From Symsagittifera roscoffensis (Eukaryota; Xenacoelomorpha; Acoela; Convolutidae): a stretch of 64,000 nt of DNA. The DNA is taken from positions 56,449,504-56,513,503 of the forward strand of contig NC_087063.1 of NCBI RefSeq assembly GCF_963678635.1, read 5' to 3'. The translations under genes and the position numbers were made by a program. The notes beneath the pieces are model-generated. The model saw only the letters and a list, made by a program, of their open reading frames with translations, searched no databases and had not been told where the DNA came from. Of this stretch, positions 54,291-64,000 are shown piece by piece (positions within the stretch are counted from its first letter, which is position 1; every line of letters begins with the position of its first letter).

Positions 54291-55680
54291 TTGTGCCAGT
54301 CGGTCATATTTGGAAGTTTGACCTTGAGAAAAGCAAGAGCACTTAATTTTGGAGTGAAATTTAATTTTTCAAAAATTCGAATGGAGCCTGTCATGCACGA
54401 TTTTCTCGCGATAACTGAAAACCGAAAAAGAGAAATCAGAACGATCGAGTAACAATCGCCGGAAAGTTGCCAGATAAAACAGCGGGAAATTGCTATTCGC
54501 AATTTCCGTCACAATAAAACTAGAGTAGAGCTGTCCCATCTGAAACAGAGACAAGCGTATTCCCGAGAACTGGACTATCATTACTCGATTGGATTGTTAT
54601 TCGAATTGGACTAGAGTGAACCTTCGGTGGAAAGGTGGACAGCTTGAGTGTCCCAATGATTCACGAGAAACTATATTCTAGAGTTAAAACTTGTCCTTGT
54701 TATTGAAACTGATAAACATTAAACTCATTTAGTTACATTATTTAATTCTCGAGTTGCTGACCAACTTAATTACTCCCAGTTCTTGAGCGTGCTACGATGT
54801 GAGTACTCATTTTAAGTTTCTAGAGTGTGTTTTATGATTGTTATGTTGAGGTAAGGCGAGTTTTAGGTTGATCCATCTGAAATGGATCAAAGTTCCACTG
54901 TCTAATAAAAAGTAACTAAACGGATTGTTCCGATCCGGTTTTTAACGGCGTTCATGTATTTTGGGTATCTAGAGACCTAAGTATGGGGACGTTATTATTT
55001 CTAGAGTGGGGGGATAATTTGGTAGTAGCCTTTAAGCTGTAACGGGTCGTAGTCTCATGTCACAAGCGAACCGAATTGGCTCCGACTGATTTGAGGTAGA
55101 AAAACACAAGAGATAGTGTCCCTGACTCTTGAGCCAATGGTTATAGGGCCTATTTTTCTTAAGCCTCATGTGTGACTACAGTAGACGAATGTTACATAGT
55201 GTTTTTATGGCGCTCCTGGGTGTTTACGACATCAAGACTACGGAGTCGAATCCACTTGAGACAGCTTCGGGCTGCATGCCCATTCTAGAGTACCGGTGGT
55301 ACAGTTCGACAGGAACGTGCAAACCTTCCGGTTGTACCGTGATAGCTTTTTAAGAAAACTCGAGAAAACTTCCTGGTACGCTCTCCGAACGAGGCTTAGC
55401 TAACCGAGTAAAGGGGGGCAACTAGGGGGACAAAAACACGAGCAAAAAGACAAAGAGCAAAACAAAAACCAAAAAAGAATAGAAAAAGGAACAAAAACCA
55501 TAAAACGAAAAAACACAGTGACTTTGACACCAGATTAGTTGGATCAAACCTTTATATTAATTAAATAGTATACCCATACTGTTTTACAAGTTCGATCGTT
55601 TCGATCAACCTAGCAATTTAACCCAGTAACCTTAAAAAAGTGCCCGAGTGTGGGGCGTTGTCAAGGGTTTTCAGATAGCT
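54291..55680 (+). repeat. 5' LTR region of the younger LTR retrotransposon
   Basis: Begins where zinc-finger homology stops, with 'tgtgccagtcgg' as a possible TG terminus. Shares blocks with 14,721-16,300 (see that entry), including an identical 'tttttatggcgctcctgggt'. The 3' end of the LTR and the primer-binding site were not identified, and the 3' LTR lies beyond the window, so this boundary is approximate. Confidence 0.5.
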
Positions 55681-55701
55681 TGGAACTTAGCTGGACAACA
55701 A

Positions 55702-55905
55702 GGAGACTTGACTGGAAGAGGTGAACAGCCGAGTGGAAAAGTAGTTCAGGAGCACTTGAGCTGAACCAATAGGAGACTTGACTGGAAGAGGTGACCAGCC
55801 GAGTGGGGAAGTGGTTCAGGAGCACTTGAGCTGAACCAATAGGAGACTGGACTGGTAGAGATGACCAGTAGAGTGGTAAAGTAGCCAAGAAGGATTTGGC
55901 AGTTC
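55702..55905 (+). repeat. 70-bp tandem repeat, ~2.9 copies
   Basis: Units start at 55,702, 55,772 and 55,842 with 'ggagacttgactggaagagg' and include 'gttcaggagcacttgagctg'. Copies 1 and 2 are nearly identical; copy 3 is diverged and partial. Confidence 0.92.
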
Positions 55906-56755
55906 TCGAGTTCTCAAGTTGGGCAGAACGGGTATCGTTAAAATCCACATTACATTATAGGACATAAGTGTAAAATTGGATAAGCGAAATCCCCCGGTTT
56001 TGAGGAACGTTTTTACTTAAGCAGGCCAGGAGACAGGTCTACGGTTTTCTCTTGAGAGGTTTAGCACCCGGCGCTTAAGGTAATTTTAGGCTTAAGAAGG
56101 GGGGCTAAAAAGGGGGGGAGGTTAGAAGGGGTCTGGTTAGGTTAGAGGTTGGCGGTTGTAAATTGTAAAAAAGGGGGAAATTAGAGTAACTAATTAGTCG
56201 ACATTTTTGATTTAGTTACGTTAGTCATTAACACGCGTTGGTAATAATAGGTGGATATCGAAATTTAAACTCGAGTTAAGGAAGGTACCCTGGTCGGATT
56301 GGTAGGGGGGAACGGACATAGACAATTCTGGTGATACCCAATAAGATTATTAGTTGGGGGGAGGAAAACGTGTGGCAATTAGGTACCAGACATTTTTTTT
56401 CGACAAAAGGTAGACATTTGTCGCCTTTGAATTTTAGGTGGGTTCATCTCTCTGTTTTTATTACTTTTTCTAGCTTGGATTTTTCGTTGCATTTTGGTGA
56501 GGATTTGTGTTTAGTTTTTAGACGAACAGGTGATCACAAGATACCTGCGCACAGGTTTTGGTTTCAAGTTGCTTGAAACATTGAAAAAGAGGTAACAAAA
56601 AACAAAAAAGAAAAAAAAGAAAAAGGGGGGTCAGCATTTGGCCTTTAAGAGAGGGTTTTTGGGAAAATTTTACTAGAGCTTGAGTGGTGGTACAAGGTAC
56701 AGTGAATCAAGAAGTCCCCATAACGAAGAAGAAAGGGGTCCCACCGCTCAGACAC
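55906..56755 (+). other. Retrotransposon leader, no ORF
   Basis: G-rich, stop-containing leader sequence between the LTR region and the minisatellite. No gene supported. Confidence 0.45.
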
Positions 56756-56756
56756 T

Positions 56757-57500
56757 TGTCAACAGTCTTGGGACAATGCCAAAGAAGTCTCGGGACAGTG
56801 CAGTCTGGGGACAGTCTTGGGACAGTGCAGTCCTGGGACAGTCTTGGACCAGAGCAGTCTTGGTACAGTCTTGGGACAGTACAGCCTTGAACAGTACAGT
56901 CTTGGGACGGTACGGTCTTGGGACAGTGGTCTTGAGACAGTGGTCTTGGGATAGTGGTCTTGGGACAGTGGTCTTGGGACACTAGCCTTGGGACAGTGGT
57001 CTTGGGACAGTGGTCTTGGGACAGTGGTCTTGGGACAGGGGTCTTGGGACAGTGGTCTTGGGACAGTGGTCTTGGGACAGTGGTCTTGGGACAGAGGTCT
57101 TGGGACAGTGGTCTTGGGATAGTGGTCTTGGGACAGTGGTCTTGGGACACTAGCCTTGGAACACTAGCCTTGGGACAGTAGTCTTGGGACACTAGCCTTG
57201 GGACAGTAGTCTTGGGACAGTAGTCTTGGGACACTAGCCTTGGGACAGTAGTCTTGGGACAGTGGTCTTGGGACACTGGCCTTGGGACACTAGCCTTGGG
57301 ACAGTAGTCTTGGGACACTAGCCTTGGGACAGTAGTCTTGGGACAGTAGTCTTGGTACACTAGCCTTGGGACACTGGTCTTGGTACACTGGCCTTGGGAC
57401 ACTAGTCTTGGGACAAAGTCTTGGGACACTAACCTTGGGGCAGTACTCTTGGGACAGTCTTGGGACAGTGGTCCTGGGATAGTACTCTCAGGACAAGGGT
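56757..57500 (+). repeat. 14-bp minisatellite in the leader
   Basis: About 50 copies of 'agtggtcttgggac' (variants 'actagccttgggac', 'agtagtcttgggac'). Because 14 is not a multiple of 3 and the unit lacks stops in all phases, long frames appear on both strands, including 308 codons on the minus strand; these are artefacts. Confidence 0.93.
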
Positions 57501-57517
57501 CTTGGGACACTGACGGA

Positions 57518-57741
57518 AAGTACTGGGACAGTACCGAACAGTCTTGGGACAGTAGAAAGAAGCGTGGGGCGGTACAAAGAAGAGTAGGGACGGTAACTGG
57601 AAGTCTTGGGACGGTATAAAAATTCCGTGCCAAGAAAGTACTGGGACAGTACCGAACAGTCTTGGGACAGTAGAAAGAAGCCTGGGGCGGTACAAAGAAG
57701 AGTAGGGACGGTAACTGGAAGTCTTGGGACGGTATAAAAAT
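57518..57741 (+). repeat. 118-bp tandem duplication
   Basis: Two copies beginning 'aagtactgggacagtaccga' (about 57,518 and 57,636) and ending 'cttgggacggtataaaaatt'. It lies 230-450 bp before the gag ATG. Confidence 0.9.
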
Positions 57742-57967
57742 TGAATTAAAATTACAATAAGTGTTTTGAGACAGAATTAAAACAGAACAATACTAGTCGG
57801 AACCCGGTACGGTTGAGACCACAATTAAAGAAATTTTCTCGAAAGGTTTTTATCACGTTGTATATTTCCTTAAAAAAAAAATTTTTTTTTTCATAATAGA
57901 TTTTATTCTTAGAATAGAATTGTGTAATAAATAATATTGTAAATAAGAGCAATTGTAAATAGAAATA

Positions 57968-60900
57968 ATGAGACGGAGTAGGGTACCGGTGCTCGAAAAA
58001 AGGTCAAGTGGATCAAACACGAAATATAACTCGTCGCTGCGCGGAACGACATCAATGGGCCCAAGCAAAACAAAAGATAACTTTTCAGTTAGCATGGTCA
58101 GCACGATGAGTAGTACCGAGAACAAGACGCGAGAAGGTGCTAAAGACAAACAGGTGGAGCCCACAATTGAAATCGATCTAGAGACACCAGACCAGAGCGT
58201 AGATGAAGTGGAGAAGAAGACAACGGAATCCACACCGATGCCCCATATGGAAGATCAAAATCCAAAAACCGTTGAGTTTTCGCCGATAGACGCGTTGGAA
58301 GACACAACAGGCAACACCCGAGAAACGGTGAAAGACGACTCTCAAGTAAAGAAAACATCTTTTACAGAAAAGTTGGCGATGATGGTCGGAACGAAATCGA
58401 AGGACAACACGGCCGAAGAATCAAAAACTGAAAGAGCACGAACATTTGGGACAGTGAGCACGAAGGCGACAGAAGCCGACCTAAAGGAAGAACAAGCCAG
58501 AACAGAAGAGACAGCCGAAAACAAGACAACGGCTGATCATGAAACAGCTGCTCTTGAGCTTGGCGACCTGATGACAAAACTAAATCAGATCGACAAAAAA
58601 CTAAAGTATAGTGAGGAAGATAGAGACTTAATAAGGAAAGAGTTCAAATACAACAAACACGAGTATCTGGATAGTTATTTTAACCTGGCTAAGGCGACAG
58701 AAGAGAGACTCCAGCAGATGTCGGACAAGGTAGATGCCACCAATGAAGAACGAGATAAGAACATCAAAAAAGATATGCAACAGTTGAAAAACCGATATGA
58801 TGATGTCAACAGCCAATTAGGTAGCCGGGAAAAGAGAATGGATATAATGAACAGGAATCAGGCCGAAAGTTCGTGTGCAATACAGGCGAAATTGGATGCA
58901 ATCTTGAGAAATTCTACCTCACAAGAAAGACCGGCAGCGGATCGCACGCAAGGCACCAGAGTGGACTTTGTGGAACCACAAAGGAACAAACGGCAATCGA
59001 CACCGTTGCCTTTAACCCGGGATGCGGTAAGCATTACACCAACGGCTGCTAAAACAATCATGAAAAATGGAACATCAAACACAATGAGTGGTCCGGGGGA
59101 CTCAACAGCTAACAGCAACGCAGGTCCGGATGCCATGACGTGGGCAAGCACTTGGGAGATGATGAACAGGACTCTAGAGGCCTTCGCCACGAGGAACACT
59201 GACTCGAGCGATAGGAGAGACGGAAAATCAAGAAAAACTTTCAAGAAGCCAAAAGAATTCAAAGACGACTCCGATGGATGCTTTGACACTTGGGTGGAAG
59301 TGATGAGATTACACCTAGAGCAAGATAACTTAAGCGATGAAAGACAAGCATGCACAGCCATACTCAGCAACTTGGAAGGCACGGCATTAAAATGCGTGGT
59401 TGCAAAGAAAGAAGAAGAACGCGATACCGCGGAAAAGATCTTCGAGATATTGCTGAATCGATTCGGGTCAGGCATGAAGGGTCACCAAGCGATGATGCGA
59501 TTTGAAAAGAGAAGTCAGAGGGACGATGAGTCAATTGATCGGTTCCTAGATGACCTTGAGAGCTTGAGAAGAAGAAGTGACCCAGAGGAGTCGACAAACA
59601 GAAGAAACTTTAGCATTGCCTCAAAGTTCATTGATGGGGTAAAAAGTGATGACTTAAGAACAATGTTAGCAACATACTACACATTGTCGAAAGACAGCGC
59701 ACCAACCCCAGAAGAAATGAGACAGAAATCAAGGGAATACATGTTGATGAAGCCCAAGAAATACTCATATTCAGAAAACAGGAACACGCAAGGGGGAAGC
59801 CAACCACAGAGGTTGTCATGGTACAAGCCTAGAGATGACATGGACAAGCGCCGATCGTGCGCGAACTGCGGGTCGGCGGATCTCCACGTGGCTGACTGCA
59901 CAACATACAAACAAGGCATGAAGAGCCTAGGATACGCACCGGATGAGGAGGACATGAGCCAGATGGAGGAACACGAGTACTATAGTGGCTTAATCATCAA
60001 GATAGGCGCGAGATGCTTCTTCTGTAACCAGGAAGGGTACTTCAGAATGGATTGTCCCTTGTTCTGGGAAGCGGTCAAGGACCAGAGTCACCCCAAACAT
60101 AAGTTGGCATTAGCAGCGGTGCAGAATCAGCGGAATAGACAAAACGAGTTTGAATCTAGGAACGTAGGAGCACCAAGCACGGAATTGCCGACGAAAACAG
60201 TGAAAGCTGTAACACATGTTAACGGTGCGATAGAATCCGCGGCCGGGAACTCTCTAGAGATAAATTATGAGAAAGCGGCGACGGAAGCAATTGCCAAAGT
60301 GAAACAGGATCTGGCTGCGAAAGAAATAGAGCAACGACTAAAGCTGGAGATCGAAAGACAGAATTTCAACGAAGCATTAACCGGATCAAACCCAACACCA
60401 GAGGCTGTACCGAGCTCAACAAAGACCGGGAAATGTAACACTGTAAAAATGGTGACGGGAAAGCCATTCGGCATATCGAAAATCGGGGCTAGAATAATGT
60501 CGATAGTCACAGTGGGCGGCCACGAGGTAACCAGAAACTTGAGCGAACCGAGCGACCAGACAATAATGCACATTGACGTGTACGCAGATTACTTGAGTTG
60601 TATAAGCCCACAAACGACTTCTAGAGCGTTGAGAGCACTACTCACGAGAGGGGGCAGCAAGTCGGTACGTGTTGATAACAGGTATACTGAAGCTTATTGT
60701 CCACACGAGTTGATGCTAAATATAGATGGAATAAACATCTATACCAAGACAATGATAACATGTGACGAAGACCTAATTGGGCAAATCTACGTAGGGAAAG
60801 AAGAGTTGAAAGTGAGATCAATTGGATACTGCGCCATGCTTGAAGAAGATGCGATGCACATCGGGACAGAGGCAGATGTGACAGGGCACGTGCTAGACAT

Positions 60901-62206
60901 AAGTGGCAAAAAGACTCAGTTACGTGGGTTACTTGATACGGGAGCAGTCTTGAGCGTCATACCAATCGAAACTTGGGAATGGATGGGCTTTGACAAAGGT
61001 GATTTGATAGACTCGAGAATACGGCTGTCAGCTGCAAACAAAGGGGCCCTTCGGGTGCTGGGCAGGACGCCGATAATAGCCCTCAATTTGGGGGAACGTA
61101 ACCTGTGGATGAACTTTCTCGTGGTAGAAAACCTAGATGAATCTGACCAATTCATTTTGGGCAGAGACTTCATCAGGAATTTCGACGTTACGATTGATCT
61201 AAATAACGCAATGTTCAGGATACGAAACCCGGATAGGAGGTACGCAATAAAACCGGTAAATTTAATAATGGCAAATGAAACCAAAGCACCGGTATTCTTG
61301 AGTAGGAGGGTGAGGCTAAAGGCGAATGAAGCAGCAATCGTAGGCTTGAGGATAAAAAATTACAATGAACTAAGTGACAACAAACAAGTGTGTATAGTTC
61401 CGAATCCTAATAGTCAAAGTGCTGCTGTTTTAGGAAGATCCTTCTCGATAACGAAGAGCGGCCTCTTCGTCAGTGTCTTGTTGAATACTATTGATATACC
61501 GATCACGATACAGAGAGGGAGGAAACTGGGATATGCTTTACCGGTTAAAACCCGATATGAAACAACTGAGAACTCAAAACAAAATGAAGTTGTTGATTGT
61601 CCCAATCATAGGGACAAAATTTGTATCTTGAGACGATTGCAGAAAATAAAAGATTCTTCAGGTCTTGTTAAATCACTTAAGTCAGAGACGGACGATGGGC
61701 TGTCGAGCTGTTCGATTTTTCCAGAGCGGCCCACACTAGATGAAATGCAAACTGATAAACCGGTCCTGCCCGAGATTGAACATTTGAGGGTCAAACTGGA
61801 AGATGAACAGCTCGAAGCCATCAAGGACGTACTAGAGCGGAACGAAGAAGTTTTTTCGAGGCATAAAGCGGATATCGGGTGTTGTAATTTTGTTGAGCAT
61901 GAAATAGAACTTGAGGAGAACGCGGTACCGCACAGGGAGGGGGCGAGGCGCATGACCCCACACAAATCGGAGGCGTGTAGAAAAGAAATCGAGACGTTAC
62001 TAGAGTATGACATGATAGAACCATCCAAGTCACCGTGGGCGTGTGGAGTAGTGATGGCCAAAAATAAAGGCGACCAGTTGAGATTTTGTTGTGACTTTCG
62101 ATACCTGAACTCCGTCACGGTGAAGGATGCCTATCCCATACCTAGGATTGATGAGAGCCTCTCGAAGTTAGGCGATGCAAAATTGTTTCCACGACTCTTG
62201 ATTTAG
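57968..62206 (+). CDS. gag-pol: Ty3-like Gag-protease-RT (N-terminal) polyprotein, frameshifted in RT
   Basis: 1,412 codons from ATG. Residues 1-300 are charged and coiled-coil-rich. A Retrotrans_gag-like capsid domain lies at about 438-571 ('CFDTWVEVMRLHLEQDNLSD' through 'IASKFIDGVKSDDLRTML'). Two zinc knuckles follow: 'CANCGSADLHVADC' (about 631-644) and 'CFFCNQEGYFRMDC' (about 683-696), the latter with Tyr where the zinc-binding His belongs. Retropepsin 'LLDTGAVLSVIP' has its D-T-G at about 990. The RT fingers end with 'LRFCCDFRYLNSVTVKDAYP' (about 1,372-1,391). Two extra bases, or one missing base, near 62,189 shift the frame, and a TAG ends it at 62,206. Pol continues in another frame. 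The protein would make element particles and cDNA; this copy cannot as it stands. Confidence 0.88.
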   Translation: MRRSRVPVLEKRSSGSNTKYNSSLRGTTSMGPSKTKDNFSVSMVSTMSSTENKTREGAKDKQVEPTIEIDLETPDQSVDEVEKKTTESTPMPHMEDQNPKTVEFSPIDALEDTTGNTRETVKDDSQVKKTSFTEKLAMMVGTKSKDNTAEESKTERARTFGTVSTKATEADLKEEQARTEETAENKTTADHETAALELGDLMTKLNQIDKKLKYSEEDRDLIRKEFKYNKHEYLDSYFNLAKATEERLQQMSDKVDATNEERDKNIKKDMQQLKNRYDDVNSQLGSREKRMDIMNRNQAESSCAIQAKLDAILRNSTSQERPAADRTQGTRVDFVEPQRNKRQSTPLPLTRDAVSITPTAAKTIMKNGTSNTMSGPGDSTANSNAGPDAMTWASTWEMMNRTLEAFATRNTDSSDRRDGKSRKTFKKPKEFKDDSDGCFDTWVEVMRLHLEQDNLSDERQACTAILSNLEGTALKCVVAKKEEERDTAEKIFEILLNRFGSGMKGHQAMMRFEKRSQRDDESIDRFLDDLESLRRRSDPEESTNRRNFSIASKFIDGVKSDDLRTMLATYYTLSKDSAPTPEEMRQKSREYMLMKPKKYSYSENRNTQGGSQPQRLSWYKPRDDMDKRRSCANCGSADLHVADCTTYKQGMKSLGYAPDEEDMSQMEEHEYYSGLIIKIGARCFFCNQEGYFRMDCPLFWEAVKDQSHPKHKLALAAVQNQRNRQNEFESRNVGAPSTELPTKTVKAVTHVNGAIESAAGNSLEINYEKAATEAIAKVKQDLAAKEIEQRLKLEIERQNFNEALTGSNPTPEAVPSSTKTGKCNTVKMVTGKPFGISKIGARIMSIVTVGGHEVTRNLSEPSDQTIMHIDVYADYLSCISPQTTSRALRALLTRGGSKSVRVDNRYTEAYCPHELMLNIDGINIYTKTMITCDEDLIGQIYVGKEELKVRSIGYCAMLEEDAMHIGTEADVTGHVLDISGKKTQLRGLLDTGAVLSVIPIETWEWMGFDKGDLIDSRIRLSAANKGALRVLGRTPIIALNLGERNLWMNFLVVENLDESDQFILGRDFIRNFDVTIDLNNAMFRIRNPDRRYAIKPVNLIMANETKAPVFLSRRVRLKANEAAIVGLRIKNYNELSDNKQVCIVPNPNSQSAAVLGRSFSITKSGLFVSVLLNTIDIPITIQRGRKLGYALPVKTRYETTENSKQNEVVDCPNHRDKICILRRLQKIKDSSGLVKSLKSETDDGLSSCSIFPERPTLDEMQTDKPVLPEIEHLRVKLEDEQLEAIKDVLERNEEVFSRHKADIGCCNFVEHEIELEENAVPHREGARRMTPHKSEACRKEIETLLEYDMIEPSKSPWACGVVMAKNKGDQLRFCCDFRYLNSVTVKDAYPIPRIDESLSKLGDAKLFPRLLI

Positions 62207-63615
62207 GCTCGGCCTTTTGGCAGGTACCACTAAGGAAGCAGGACAGGGACAAGACAGGGTTCGCCTGCGAGTTGGGTCTGTTTCAATGGAAACGGATGCT
62301 GTTTGGACTTTTCAATGCCACAGCCACATTTCAGCGGTTGATGGCACACGCGCTGATAGGCGTGACGAAGAAGTATGGCAATCTGGTAATGTGCTACGTG
62401 GATAACGTGGTGACAGCGACGCCCACATTGGAAGACCACATTGAGAGACTTGACGAAGTGTTCGCATGCATGAAAAGGTCGGGGCTAAAGTGTAAACCAT
62501 CAAAGTGCGAGATACTCAAGGACTCAATAAAATACTTGGACAGGATGGTAGACAAGCACGGCATCAGACCTGATCCGGACGCCGTGGAAGCAGTCCTAAC
62601 CTGGAAATCACCGAAGACAGAACACCAGTTGATGAGCTTCCTGGGTTTCGCTAACTATTATAGAGAGTTCATCAAAGGCTATGCGGACAAGGTATACCGG
62701 ATGCAACAATTAATGAGACACAAGGGCAAGAAGTTCACGTGGAACAACGCAACAGAAGAGTCATTCCAGAGAATAAAGAAAGAGCTATGTGAGGCACCAG
62801 TACTGGGTATGCCGACTGAGAAAGGGATGTACGTGCTGGACACGGTCGCGATTTCTGGGATTCTCCATCAAGAACAAGAATATAATGGGAAGACAGTCTT
62901 GAGACCAATAGCGTACGGGAGCAAAGTCCTGAGTGACACGGAAATGAAGTACGGAGCACCGAAAGCAGAGATGTTCGCGGTGGTTACCTTTGTCGAGAAA
63001 TACAGGGCATACCTGGGCAGTGAGCCATTCAAGTTGCGAGTCGACAACCGAGCACTGAGCTGGCTGAAAACGTACTCAATGGACCAAAGTTACATTGGGA
63101 GGTGGATAGTTCGCCTGGACGGATATAACATGATAATTGAGCATAGAACACAAGATAAACATCAGAATGCCGACAGCTTGAGTAAGAAGACGGAGTTCTA
63201 TGAGAGACAAGAGCAAAGAGAGGCAGACAGACCTGAAATAAAAGATGGCTTCTCCTTCATGGACAAGGAAACGTACGACAGTCTTCCACTCACGAGATGG
63301 CTGGACAAATCAGGCAAACCGATTGAAGATCATCCTGAATTACCTAAAGAACCTCCAGAAAAGACCATCTTGAAGAAGAGCAGAAGGATTCCGATAGAGA
63401 TAATACTCAAGTCGAAGATCGTGAGGGAGACGCTCAAGGCAGAAGGCTATGATCTTAACCAGGTAGAAGCAGGAACTGCACAGATAGATGATGACTTAAT
63501 GAGGTTGCTCGAGAAACTATCAGATGATAAGCCCGTGATCCAAGAGAAGGGTCAAGAGGAACCGGAAGTCACTATACTTCGGAGAAAAGAAACAGTGAAC
63601 AAAACTGACTCCTGA
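62191..63615 (+). pseudogene. pol: RT palm/thumb and RNase H part of pol, inactivated
   Basis: Follows the frameshift. RT motif B region 'FQWKRMLFGLFNATATFQRL', then the active site as 'MCYVDNVV', where family members have Y-x-D-D: the second catalytic Asp is Asn. RT connection 'HQLMSFLGFANYYREFIKGY'. RNase H begins 'YVLDTVAISGIL', where the usual D-x-D-A-S around the first catalytic Asp is disrupted, but later parts ('AYGSKVLSDTEMKYGAPKAE', 'RVDNRALSWL', 'HQNADSLSKK') are well kept. A TGA at 63,613-63,615 stops the frame, which then stays open. Together these changes suggest a dead copy, kept mobile only if helped in trans. Confidence 0.85.
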
Positions 63616-64000
63616 AGAGGAAGCGTCACTGACAGCAAAGATGTCGTGCGGTCACTAGTTGACAAAATCCCCGAAAACATTCTGGAGCAGACCAAGGTTA
63701 GGAAAAAGAAAGTGACGTTCAAGGAAGATACTGAACACCTGGGACTAGGTCAAGAGTCCGGGAAGTGTTCCATGTTCACGGAAGAAGAAACCGGAGAAGG
63801 GAAATTGTCCGGGGAGCGTGAAGGATGGGATGAAGACTCGGATGAGAGCAGCGAAAACCAAGACAGTCTGTGCATGATATTGGCGGAAGAGAAGACAAGG
63901 CACCATGACAGGGAGTTGCAGACGGATCCATCTTCAGGAACGTACAATCTGGACATACAGGAGATACGAGGTGGTGAAGAACTTGAGAAAATTGCTGTTT
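63616..64000 (+). pseudogene. pol: Pol spacer after the in-frame TGA, runs off the window
   Basis: Same frame as RNase H, open for 128 codons to the window end. Acidic/basic low-complexity spacer ('KVRKKKVTFKEDTEHLGLGQ', 'EDSDESSENQDS') of the kind that precedes integrase. No integrase zinc-binding HHCC or DDE motif is reached in the window. Confidence 0.7.

Noticed and set aside
56707-57633. 308-codon minus-strand reading frame rich in Pro, Ser, Gln and Asp
   Set aside because: It is produced by the 14-bp minisatellite, which lacks stops in every phase; the protein is a 14-residue repeat with no other support.
58858-59475. 205-codon minus-strand frame inside gag-pol
   Set aside because: Antisense shadow of the well-supported Gag domain.

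Overview
The window is AT-rich, intron-bearing, repeat-dense DNA from an invertebrate animal nuclear genome. No bacterial operon, rRNA gene or CRISPR array is visible. An arthropod or similar invertebrate is my inference, from one spliced glycosyltransferase gene of the GT32 / alpha-1,4-galactosyltransferase type and from the mix of Ty3-like LTR elements and Polinton (Maverick) remnants. Species cannot be fixed from sequence alone. Host-gene content is low: the glycosyltransferase (26,934-28,752, four readable exons) and one candidate terminal exon (37,056-37,439). Almost everything else is mobile-element or tandem-repeat DNA.

Layout: 1-6,800 is mostly featureless AT-rich DNA with small minisatellites, a MITE-like foldback (4,862-5,034) and a 32-bp repeat array that flips orientation (6,320-6,630). 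6,795-13,198 is a satellite of about 360-bp monomers in two diverged types that often alternate as a 720-bp dimer. 13,199-19,480 is a decayed LTR retrotransposon in unusual order: a 3' ORF with an SGNH-hydrolase-like domain, then an LTR-like block, a repeat-rich leader, and a gag start. 19,470-22,390 and 29,490-30,290 hold minus-strand remnants of a Polinton-type major capsid protein. 22,751-25,380 is bounded by hAT-like inverted ends and contains a truncated Ty3-like gag-protease.

31,688-35,561 (minus) is a broken protein-primed-type family B DNA polymerase with an N-terminal zinc finger. 39,130-54,290 is a cluster of 2.45-4.4 kb tandem units. They encode small proteins I cannot identify, carry conserved promoter-like blocks (TATA + CArG + AP-1; arrays of NF-Y/CCAAT sites), and carry a zinc-finger ORF related to the one at the start of the polymerase remnant. 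That link suggests the cluster comes from a Polinton-related or other viral-like element family. 54,290-64,000 is a younger LTR retrotransposon inserted into the last zinc-finger copy. Its gag-pol is long, but it carries a frameshift, an altered reverse-transcriptase active site and an in-frame stop, and it runs off the window before the integrase.

How the parts relate: the two LTR elements belong to one family, shown by similar LTR sequence, similar LTR-to-gag distance and repeat-filled leaders. The capsid and polymerase remnants are all on the minus strand and may come from one or more Polintons. The tandem cluster is the least explained and most interesting part.
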